Source: Candidatus Eiseniibacteriota bacterium (GTDB taxonomy: Bacteria > Arandabacterota > Arandabacteria > JAGLYR01). From it: a DNA stretch of 32,366 bases. Each line of letters starts with the position of its first letter. Positions within the stretch are counted from its first letter, which is position 1. A model generated the notes under the pieces. That model did no database searches. It saw nothing but the letters and a program-made list of their open reading frames with translations, and was not told the origin of the DNA. The DNA lies in NCBI GenBank assembly GCA_023132135.1, contig JAGLYR010000031.1, forward strand, positions 1 to 32,366, in the 5' to 3' direction. Both the position numbers and the translations under genes were made by a program. This document shows positions 22,960-29,910 of the stretch, piece by piece.

Positions 22960-24945
22960 ATGCTCCTGATCGTAAGACGTCTCGCGCTCCTCGTAACTGT
23001 GTGGGCGCTTTCGACCAGCGTAGCCTCCGCTGACACCAGGCAGCTTAGCCCACGCTGGGCTTTTTTCTCATCGATGAGCGCAGATCTGGAGAACTCGATA
23101 GGCTTTCACCCTGCCTTGGAACGATACTTCTTTAATTCTGCAGATCAGGTACTTGGGGTGCGGGGTCTGTTCTGGGAGACTGGTGTGCCCTATCTCGTTC
23201 TTCTCGATGACATGCCCGTCTCCCTACGCATCTGTGGAACGTCTTCGCTGTCGTTGCTGCCGTTATGGAATCATCACGGACGGAAGGCCGTTCGCTTCCA
23301 CCCAGAAATTGAAAAGGGGCTGTCAGCAGGGGGCGTTCTGCAACTGCCCTCCCTTCGATCAATGTCTAGGGGACGCGAGGTGACTCTCACGGTTGGCGAT
23401 GAGGCCGGGGATGCCCTGATGCTGGACTTCCTGGAAAACGGGGACAGTGTTGGCAACAGGGGGACTATCCTCGGTGTTGAAGCAGCTGCCTCATGGGCCA
23501 GCGGACACGACGACAGTTGGCGAGTGCGGGGGAGATACAGAAAGGATGACTGGCTTGCCTATCACCGGCACTCGATCCGCAACTCGATCGCGCCACTTGA
23601 TGAAGGCCGGGAGAACATTGGGACAGTTGAAAAAGGTCTGATGGCCGGAGAGGTCTGCAGGCGCTTGGGTCGCTGGAGGACCGAGACGAATGTAGTGATG
23701 CAAACGTACCCGGCTCTGTGGCTTAGAGATGCCGGCACTCTGCGTACGACCAAATGGCGGGGAAGCTCAGGAATAGGTGTCTTTACTGCACGGACGGAAT
23801 GGGGAAAGTCATACCGGCATGATGTGTTAGTGAGCGTGGCTGGTGAGGCAGTGCGAGTGGAGAGTATACACCGAGATTCACACCTGAATTCGCAGTATCG
23901 CAGTGACACAGAGAATATACGGCTCGTGGCAACGGAGCGAATCGCAGAGCGCACCGAAGCTACCCTGGTATGTCACGGTCAGGTACAGAGCATAACTGTG
24001 CGAGGTGATGATTGCAGCCGGAGCCATGGCTTTGAGGGGCCTTCTTCCCTCCTGAGCGGCGGCGTCTACTCGGCTCTGGACTACCAATTCCCGTCAGCTC
24101 CCTACACCGCAGTCCGCCTCGAAGCTAGAGCGGACAAGAGAGAACACACCGAAACCATTTGGAGCTTGGGACTCAACGTATTTCGCCAGTGGATCGACTC
24201 CCACTCCAATCGAGGTCTAAGAATCAAAGCTTTCCGAACGGGCCGGATCGCAGATCCGTTCTACGAGTTTGGGTGGTCTCGCGTGACACACGCCTCTCTT
24301 GGCACACAAGATTTCCGATTCTCGGGTCGACGCCTGAAACCTGAGATCCATGAGTTGGCGGAAATCCAACTCTACTCACATTGGGAGAGACTTGTTGGAT
24401 ACTTGACCGTGTATCACCGCAGAATCAAACGTCGGATCGTCCCCTTGGTCATGGAGTGGACTTCGCTCGGTGACGATCGAGAATGTGTGAGGTCGGGTTC
24501 TTGGGTGAACGGAGGACAAGCGGTTTCCACAGGAGCCGAGATGGAGGTCGTGCGATTCTTTGGGGACCCTACATTCTGGGGTAGATTCTCGACCTTCGTC
24601 TTCGTGAGGGACGTATCTTGGGAATCTGACCAAGCAGAGATCGTGCATCCTCCATTGGGGGGAAGGTTCGGTACCGGAGTTATGGGGTCCCTCTATGTTC
24701 CGAAGGATGTTGAGATATGCATGCGCCTGCGCTCAACCGATCCTCCAGCCTTCGCTGACATCGGTTCCTGGACGGAAGAAGCGAGCAGCAACCGCCTGAG
24801 ATGGGATGTCGAGGTATCTGTTCCGGCGAGATCCTGGACGTTCACGATCGCCGCTCTGGATATCCTCGACGACGGTCACATTGAGGTCCCCGGAGGGAAT
24901 TCGGTCGGATTCCGGGTTGTTGGAGAGCTGTGGTGGCGACCATAG
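22960..24945 (+). CDS. Large outer-membrane beta-barrel protein, TonB-receptor-like
   Basis: A 661-aa secreted protein. The signal peptide LIVRRLALLVTVWALSTSVA ends near ASA. The next 120 residues (ERYFFNSADQVLGVRGLFWE, then TGVPYLVLLDDMPVSLRI and GGVLQLPSLRSMSRGREVTL) loosely follow a TonB-receptor plug layout, and the remaining 530 residues alternate short strands and loops rich in Arg, Trp and Tyr as in a large barrel. I see no clear TonB box, and it ends WRP rather than in an aromatic residue, so a specialised or degenerate receptor is possible. ATG 22960 gives a clean signal peptide; GTG 22939 would overlap the previous gene and add seven residues. Neither has a strong ribosome binding site. 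Codon choice looks less GC-biased than its neighbours. Confidence 0.55.
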   Translation: MLLIVRRLALLVTVWALSTSVASADTRQLSPRWAFFSSMSADLENSIGFHPALERYFFNSADQVLGVRGLFWETGVPYLVLLDDMPVSLRICGTSSLSLLPLWNHHGRKAVRFHPEIEKGLSAGGVLQLPSLRSMSRGREVTLTVGDEAGDALMLDFLENGDSVGNRGTILGVEAAASWASGHDDSWRVRGRYRKDDWLAYHRHSIRNSIAPLDEGRENIGTVEKGLMAGEVCRRLGRWRTETNVVMQTYPALWLRDAGTLRTTKWRGSSGIGVFTARTEWGKSYRHDVLVSVAGEAVRVESIHRDSHLNSQYRSDTENIRLVATERIAERTEATLVCHGQVQSITVRGDDCSRSHGFEGPSSLLSGGVYSALDYQFPSAPYTAVRLEARADKREHTETIWSLGLNVFRQWIDSHSNRGLRIKAFRTGRIADPFYEFGWSRVTHASLGTQDFRFSGRRLKPEIHELAEIQLYSHWERLVGYLTVYHRRIKRRIVPLVMEWTSLGDDRECVRSGSWVNGGQAVSTGAEMEVVRFFGDPTFWGRFSTFVFVRDVSWESDQAEIVHPPLGGRFGTGVMGSLYVPKDVEICMRLRSTDPPAFADIGSWTEEASSNRLRWDVEVSVPARSWTFTIAALDILDDGHIEVPGGNSVGFRVVGELWWRP

Positions 24946-24972
24946 AGCGGGAGCGGACCCCGGACAAATGGA

Positions 24973-25001
24973 TTGCGACCCCGACCCGCCTGTGATACCC
25001 T
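24973..25001 (+). promoter_or_regulatory. Promoter candidate for the adenosine-deaminase-family gene
   Basis: TTGCGA (24973-24978), 17 bp, TACCCT (24996-25001). The three most conserved -10 bases are kept but the element is GC-rich and the call is tentative. Confidence 0.35.
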
Positions 25002-25056
25002 GCCCGGCAATCAGTCGGAATTTCCATGATTCGCTCCCTGTTTCGGAGCATGCCCG

Positions 25057-26088
25057 ATGCGCAGATACTCCATAGAAGATCAAATCGAGATCCTGAAGTC
25101 TCTCAAGATGGCGGACCTTCACCGGCATTTTGATGGAAGCGTGAGACCCGAGACCCTGTGGAATCTCTCGCAGAAGTACTACTCCGCCATCCCGGGGCTC
25201 AACTACGAGGAGTTCCGCCGCTACCTGTGTTACGACGCGGAGGGGAACGGATCGCTCATCGACTACCTGGACAAGTTCGATGTGCCCCTCCAGTACACCC
25301 AGTTCTACGACAACCTGCTCCAGATCGCCTTCGAAATAGCGGAGGATGCCTACACGGACGGAATTCGTACGCTTGAGCTTCGCATCAATCCCATCATCCA
25401 CACCCGCGCGGGCCTCACGATCCGCCAGGTTCTGCACTCCGTTCGCAAAGGCATCATGAAGTTCCAGAAGGAGCACCCGGACTTCGCCGCCGGAATCGTT
25501 GTGATTGCGCTCCGGAGTCACGGTGGGAACATGGCGCGCATTCTCCTGCGCCAGATTGCCGGTGAACACCACCAGTACCACGAACGGGTGGGCGTCGTCG
25601 GATTCGACATCGCCGGGGCCGAGCGGCCCTACCCGCCCATCCTCTTTTCCGGCGCGTACCGGTTGGCTGCCCAGATGGGATTCTTTAAGACCTGTCATGT
25701 GGGAGAGGACGAGGGACCCGAGAAGATATGGGAAGCGCTGGACTGCCTGGGACCCCAGCGGCTGGGACACGCCGTGAGCGCCGTCAAGGACGCTCCTCTT
25801 CTGAGGCGCCTGGCCCGGGACAAGGTCCTGATCGAAATATGTCTGTCATCGAATCTCCAGACCCGGGCTGTCCACTCCCTCGCCGAGCATCCCCTGCCCA
25901 AGTTCCTGGAGGCCGGCATCCCCTGCTCTCTCTGCACGGACAACACGACCGTGTCGTCGACGACCCTCGTGAAGGAATACCTGCTGGCCATCGAGACCTT
26001 CGACCTGAGCGAGAGTGATGTGCGGAAGCTCGTGGCGATGGGGCAGGACTGGAGCTTTGTGCGCAGGACTGGCCTGGATTATTCATGA
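25057..26088 (+). CDS. Adenosine-deaminase-family hydrolase
   Basis: A 343-aa amidohydrolase close to adenosine deaminase. Zinc ligands and catalytic residues are in place: HRH in ADLHRHFDGSVRPETL (H22, H24), the His/Glu of TCHVGEDEGPEKIW, the His of RLGHAVSAVKD, and EICLSSNLQTRAV followed by IPCSLCTDNTTVSSTTL. The last motif is TDDP in ordinary adenosine deaminases; here the zinc ligand D295 is kept but the next residue is N296 and the Pro is Thr, in a position that contacts the purine ring in the mouse enzyme. Substrate may therefore be a modified purine or another amine. ATG 25057 follows GGAG at 25045-25048. Its TGA lies in the centre of a 28-bp palindrome shared with the convergent gene. 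Confidence 0.88.
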   Translation: MRRYSIEDQIEILKSLKMADLHRHFDGSVRPETLWNLSQKYYSAIPGLNYEEFRRYLCYDAEGNGSLIDYLDKFDVPLQYTQFYDNLLQIAFEIAEDAYTDGIRTLELRINPIIHTRAGLTIRQVLHSVRKGIMKFQKEHPDFAAGIVVIALRSHGGNMARILLRQIAGEHHQYHERVGVVGFDIAGAERPYPPILFSGAYRLAAQMGFFKTCHVGEDEGPEKIWEALDCLGPQRLGHAVSAVKDAPLLRRLARDKVLIEICLSSNLQTRAVHSLAEHPLPKFLEAGIPCSLCTDNTTVSSTTLVKEYLLAIETFDLSESDVRKLVAMGQDWSFVRRTGLDYS

Positions 26089-26099
26089 ATAATCCAGGC
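26072..26099. terminator. 28-bp perfect palindrome between convergent genes (repeat copy 2)
   Basis: Each half is GCCTGGATTATTCA (26072-26085) and the second half (26086-26099) is its exact reverse complement. It contains the TGA stop of the deaminase gene at its centre (26086-26088) and its right end leads into the TAG stop (26099-26101) of the minus-strand gene. It could work as a bidirectional transcription barrier. It has no flanking T-tract, so intrinsic termination is not certain. It belongs to the dispersed TTATTCA repeat family. Confidence 0.6.
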
Positions 26100-26560
26100 T
26101 AGTCAGGCTCTTCCTCGTTTTCGTTCTGGAACAGCGAATCGTCGATCTTTTTCTTCCGCTGGAAGCTCTTGAGCTCGTCCTCCATGCCCTCCATCTTCTT
26201 GCCTTTTTCCTCTTCGAGGTCGTCGGAGCCAAAGAGGTTTTCCAGTCGCTCCTGCTTTTCCCGGAAGCGTTTCTCGAAATCCTCGATCTCAGCGTCCATC
26301 CCGGGACCCTTGGCCTCCCTGGGGAGCTCCTCGAGGCCGACGTGATCCTGGATCTCGATCCGGTTGTCAAATGCGGAGATCACCGTTTTCACGATGTTCT
26401 TCTCTTCGAGGCCCCGGATGATCAGCCCGACGAATTCGGGGGCGAAGCCGAGGAGATCCCCGATCTGCTTCAGCGTCGGGGGGCGGGACTCCCTGTGGGA
26501 GATCACGCGAATAGCCGAGACGACCAGATGCCCCAGCTCGTAGGCAGCTTCAGATGGCAT
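26099..26560 (-). CDS. Winged-helix-like protein with charged coiled-coil tail, unknown function
   Basis: A 153-aa cytoplasmic protein. Residues about 5-75 (AYELGHLVVSAIRVISHRE, then TLKQIGDLLGFAPEFVGLII and RGLEEKNIVKTV) look like a winged helix-turn-helix with recognition helix PEFVGLIIRGLEE. Residues about 85-153 are very charged and heptad-like (EDFEKRFREKQERLENLF, EEEKGKKMEGMEDELKSF), a probable coiled coil, ending in an acidic tail. I cannot place it in a named family; a DNA-binding or adaptor role is a guess. The start has a strong GGGGGAG (26566-26572). A possible promoter is TTGCCT (26628-26633), 18 bp, TATCCT (26604-26609) on the minus strand. Confidence 0.7.
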   Translation of the reverse strand: MPSEAAYELGHLVVSAIRVISHRESRPPTLKQIGDLLGFAPEFVGLIIRGLEEKNIVKTVISAFDNRIEIQDHVGLEELPREAKGPGMDAEIEDFEKRFREKQERLENLFGSDDLEEEKGKKMEGMEDELKSFQRKKKIDDSLFQNENEEEPD

Positions 26561-26659
26561 GGAATCTCCCCCTGTGATGAAGCGCGATCGAGAAAACGGG
26601 GATAGGATAGAAAAACAAGGGGAAAGAAGGCAAGAGAAAGATGGAATTTCGAAGCGGCG

Positions 26660-26688
26660 TTGACCGGGTTCAAGACGCGTGGTAACTT
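26660..26688 (+). promoter_or_regulatory. Sigma70-type promoter of the phosphodiesterase-like gene
   Basis: TTGACC (26660-26665), a 17-bp spacer and TAACTT (26683-26688). Transcription should start near 26695, which supports the downstream TTG 26736 as the start codon. Confidence 0.7.
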
Positions 26689-26735
26689 GGCCGAATCAGG
26701 GGAATGACGGTGCGTCTCGTCACTGGAGGGAAGGA

Positions 26736-28235
26736 TTGAAACGGCTGCTGGTAATTGGTATCGACGGGATGGACCCCAGGCTCATCGACCGGTGGGAGGG
26801 AGACCTTCCCAACCTCGCGAGTCTCACGGCCAAGGGCTCACGCAGGGTCCTCCGTTCGGCCTTTCCGCCGGACTCGGTTCCCTCCTGGATCACGATCTAC
26901 ACGGGCGAGTCTCCGGTGAACCACGGCGTCCTGGAGTCCTTCAACTACCTGGACAAGAATTTCAAACAATTCCGGATTGATGAGGGAGTCTTCCGGGAGC
27001 GGACCTTCTGGGATATTGCGAGCCGGGCCGGGAAAAAGGTGTGCGTCATCAATCCGTTCCTTGCCTACCCGCCGTGGGAAGTCAACGGTTGCATGGTCAG
27101 CGGGCCGGTGTTCGAGGGGGGGGAGGCGAAGATCTTTCCCGGGGACATTGCGGCTCGCCACCCGCTGCCCCCCCTGGGCGGAATCGTGGATTTCCCGACC
27201 CGCAAGACGCTGGCCGGGTTCGTAGAGCGCACCGAGTCCCTGACCCGGCAGCTGGCGGAGTTCTCGGCTGGCCTCCTCGGGGATCTCGAATGGGATCTTG
27301 CCTTCGTCTGTTTTCTCACGCTGGACCGGACCCAGCATTTCCTCTGGCGGTTTGGAGATCCGGAGGACCCGACCTACCCCGGTCCGACTCCATATGAGGA
27401 GACTATCAAACGGGCGTATCGGCAGTTCGACACGGTTGTTGGCGATCTCGCCGCCGCATCGGGGTCCGATACGGGAATCCTCATCGTGAGTGACCATGGG
27501 CACGGCAGGCGGTGCACGCGTGTCGTGAATTTTAACGAGCTCATGAGACGAAGGGGATGGCTTGTCTCCAAGGCGCGCAGCCGGTTCGACCATCGCTACC
27601 TGCTCGAGCGGGCCAAGAACGCGACCCTCCAGTTTGTCTACGATCACAATCTCGAGGACTGGATGTTCCGGGTGGCCAGGTTCATTCCGAACCGCAAGGC
27701 CCTCAAAAAATCGGCCCACATCGTGTCCTGGGGAGAGAATCTGGCCCAGGCTTCCTACTTTGCCGGTACCAACCCCTTCGGCGGCATAGAAGTGAACCGT
27801 GAGCGATTGAAGAGCGAGGGCGTCGACTACGAGGACTTCCGGGACACGCTGATCCGGGAAATCCTGGCGCTGGAGGATCCGGACACAGGGAAGAGGATCA
27901 CCCGTTGGGCGCGCCGCCGGGAGGATGTCCACAAGGGGAAACGCCTGGACGTTTATCCGGATGTTCTGTTCGAAATGGAAGAAGATTACGGAGTGAACTG
28001 GGCTCTCCACACCGATCTCGTCACCAACAATCCCACCCACCGGAAGATCTCCGGTGGACACGCCATGGAGGGCGTTTTCCTGCTCTCCGGTGTGGACGCC
28101 GACCTCCAGGACCGCCAGCCCGCTGTCCAGGATATTGCTCCAACGGTCCTCGACCTTCTGGGAGTTGAGTTCGAAAGCGACGTGGATGGCAGGAGTCTTC
28201 TGGTTGGTACGCGAAACCAATCTGGCGCCGATTGA
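26736..28235 (+). CDS. Alkaline-phosphatase-superfamily phosphodiesterase/phosphatase
   Basis: A 499-aa member of the type I phosphodiesterase/nucleotide pyrophosphatase branch of the alkaline phosphatase superfamily. The two-metal site is visible: VIGIDGMDP (D10), PPDSVPSWITIYTGE where S47 takes the place of the usual Thr nucleophile, CFLTLDRTQHFLW (Asp and His), ILIVSDHGHGR (Asp-His) and GGHAMEGVFLLSG (late His). A DUF-type insertion of about 150 residues (about 250-400) carries basic and aromatic residues. The start is TTG 26736 after GGAGGGAAGG; an ATG/GTG frame from 26679 would begin upstream of the transcription start. No signal peptide is seen, so the enzyme is probably cytoplasmic. 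Substrate unknown. Confidence 0.85.
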   Translation: MKRLLVIGIDGMDPRLIDRWEGDLPNLASLTAKGSRRVLRSAFPPDSVPSWITIYTGESPVNHGVLESFNYLDKNFKQFRIDEGVFRERTFWDIASRAGKKVCVINPFLAYPPWEVNGCMVSGPVFEGGEAKIFPGDIAARHPLPPLGGIVDFPTRKTLAGFVERTESLTRQLAEFSAGLLGDLEWDLAFVCFLTLDRTQHFLWRFGDPEDPTYPGPTPYEETIKRAYRQFDTVVGDLAAASGSDTGILIVSDHGHGRRCTRVVNFNELMRRRGWLVSKARSRFDHRYLLERAKNATLQFVYDHNLEDWMFRVARFIPNRKALKKSAHIVSWGENLAQASYFAGTNPFGGIEVNRERLKSEGVDYEDFRDTLIREILALEDPDTGKRITRWARRREDVHKGKRLDVYPDVLFEMEEDYGVNWALHTDLVTNNPTHRKISGGHAMEGVFLLSGVDADLQDRQPAVQDIAPTVLDLLGVEFESDVDGRSLLVGTRNQSGAD

Positions 28236-28242
28236 CACGCTG

Positions 28243-29745
28243 TCATTTCGTTGTCGCACGCGCGAGCGAGCGGCCGAGAAGCACGCTCGTACCGACAAGT
28301 GCGACTGCGATTCCCCCAAACACGAGTTGCCAGAACCGGGCCCCCGGTGTTGAGAACGCCGCTGTCAGCAGGAAGAAGTTCTTGTGCTCGAACCCCCAGT
28401 ACTGCAGAAGCGGCGCCCACTGCCATGACCAGCGCATGTCATGGTAATACGGGCTCCTGATGACCCCATGGTGGGCCTTCATGAGAGCGCAGTAGTCGTT
28501 GAAGTTCACGATCACGCCCGAGAATGCGACGACGGCCGACATACCGACGACAATCCACAGGATCCAGGTTCTCACGGCGTGACCCCGGCGGTCCTCGATC
28601 CAGTATCCCGCGGGAAGCACGAGCAGGGGAAGCACCGGAATGAAGAAGCGGGGTCCCCAGCACCATCCCCCCTCCCACGACCACCACGTAGCATGGAAGA
28701 GCAGCGGGATCAGAAACATGGCCAGCAGGAATGCGCTCAGGGCCCGCTGGCGTCTCCACAGGCTCGCCGCCACAGCGAGAGCGATCACCGCGAGAGGGAA
28801 GTAGAGAAACAGACCGCGGCCCGGAGAGACCAGCAACCCGAGGAATCCCTGGAAAAACGGATGAGTGAAATCGATCCTGGACGAGTACCCCGTTTCCCAG
28901 ATGCTCCCGAAACGAAAGGCGTTGTAGGCGAGAATGAGGGGGAAGCAGGCAGTGAGACCGGCGCCAAAGAGGACCGCGTATTTGAGGCGATCTTGGGCGC
29001 GCCGCCGGATGAATGCTATCGCCAGGGGAATCGCCGCCACAAAGAACACAGCGTTGGCGATCTTGACCAGCACAGTTGCAGACAGGGCCACGCCGGCCCA
29101 GAAGACTTCGGCCCCCCGCGAGGTCTCGCGGAATCTCAGAATAAAGAAGAGGAAGAGCAGGAGGGTCAGAGCCGCCATGGGTTCGCTGAAAAAAGTCTTG
29201 GAGTAATGCCAGAGGGGGGAGGCGATTCCAGCGATAAAAGCAAGGGCCAGCGAGGTACTCTGCCGGAAGCCAAAAGCCCAGCCTGCGGCAAAGACCATCC
29301 ATGCCACGGCAGCTGCCACAAAGGCATTGGTCAGTGACACAGCGAATATCGTAACGAAGTAGGGGAGCTCCCTCGGGTGGAACAGCTTCAGGGGATACTC
29401 GAAGACAGCTTCGCTCCCGGGGGGAACAATTCCGATGAGCGCCTTTCCGATCAGGTACGTCGGTATGGCGACAAGCGAAGGTCCGAGCCCGTAGATTGCG
29501 TAGCGCCGACCATCCTGCCCGACCTCCGTGTGCTGGAAGGGCCAGTCTCCCTCCTGGGCGGGCATCGCAGGATCGCCGCGCTCGACCAGTCCTTCGGTCA
29601 CGAGATACATCAGTACCCCGTCGGGGGTGAAGATGTGTCCGGAGGTGGTGAGGAGATAGAACAGGCAGAACCACAGGAAGAGCAGAATGCCGATGCGGTG
29701 GAAAGGCGCGTTGGGCCGCAACGTCTGCATGTCTGGAGGAATCAT
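28243..29745 (-). CDS. Polytopic membrane protein, GT-C glycosyltransferase-like
   Basis: A 500-aa integral membrane protein with about 11 hydrophobic segments. After the first segment come TSGHIFTPDGVLMYLVTEGL (first periplasmic loop with an acidic residue, D42) and a longer loop with WPFQHTEVGQDGRRYAIYG, then regular membrane helices; this is the layout of lipid-linked-sugar glycosyltransferases (PMT/GT39-like). The loop HATWWSWEGGWCWGPRFFIPV is aromatic-rich and typical of bacterial relatives. Its stop is only 7 bp from the stop of the convergent phosphodiesterase gene. The start is uncertain (29745 or ATG 29730), since no strong ribosome binding site precedes either. Acceptor and donor are unknown. 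Confidence 0.75.
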   Translation of the reverse strand: MIPPDMQTLRPNAPFHRIGILLFLWFCLFYLLTTSGHIFTPDGVLMYLVTEGLVERGDPAMPAQEGDWPFQHTEVGQDGRRYAIYGLGPSLVAIPTYLIGKALIGIVPPGSEAVFEYPLKLFHPRELPYFVTIFAVSLTNAFVAAAVAWMVFAAGWAFGFRQSTSLALAFIAGIASPLWHYSKTFFSEPMAALTLLLFLFFILRFRETSRGAEVFWAGVALSATVLVKIANAVFFVAAIPLAIAFIRRRAQDRLKYAVLFGAGLTACFPLILAYNAFRFGSIWETGYSSRIDFTHPFFQGFLGLLVSPGRGLFLYFPLAVIALAVAASLWRRQRALSAFLLAMFLIPLLFHATWWSWEGGWCWGPRFFIPVLPLLVLPAGYWIEDRRGHAVRTWILWIVVGMSAVVAFSGVIVNFNDYCALMKAHHGVIRSPYYHDMRWSWQWAPLLQYWGFEHKNFFLLTAAFSTPGARFWQLVFGGIAVALVGTSVLLGRSLARATTK

Positions 29746-29833
29746 GGCAAGATCATACAGGAAGACCCCGAATGGGCGAAAGGGCGAAAAGCTTTGCCGC
29801 GGTCTCTCTTGCGCCCTGCACGTCTGACCTGAC

Positions 29834-29862
29834 TTGGCTCAATTGACAGAATGTGGTATACT
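29834..29862 (+). promoter_or_regulatory. Sigma70-type promoter of the C25 peptidase gene
   Basis: TTGGCT (29834-29839), 17-bp spacer and a near-consensus TATACT (29857-29862). Transcription would start near 29870, within repeat copy 3. Confidence 0.65.
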
Positions 29863-29882
29863 AGTCTGGGTTATTCAGGAAT
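29862..29882 (+). repeat. Dispersed TTATTCA repeat, copy 3
   Basis: TCTGGGTTATTCAGGAAT at 29865-29882, preceded by TAG, differs from copy 1 at two positions. It overlaps the expected transcription start of the peptidase gene and so would form part of its 5' untranslated leader. Confidence 0.7.
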
Positions 29883-29910
29883 CCCTGCTGCGAGGGTCTA
29901 AGGAGGAAAC

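Noticed and set aside
26838-28319. A 490-codon open frame antisense to the phosphodiesterase-like gene
   Set aside because: The plus-strand gene has a complete metal-site motif set, promoter and RBS; the antisense frame has no motif and no RBS.
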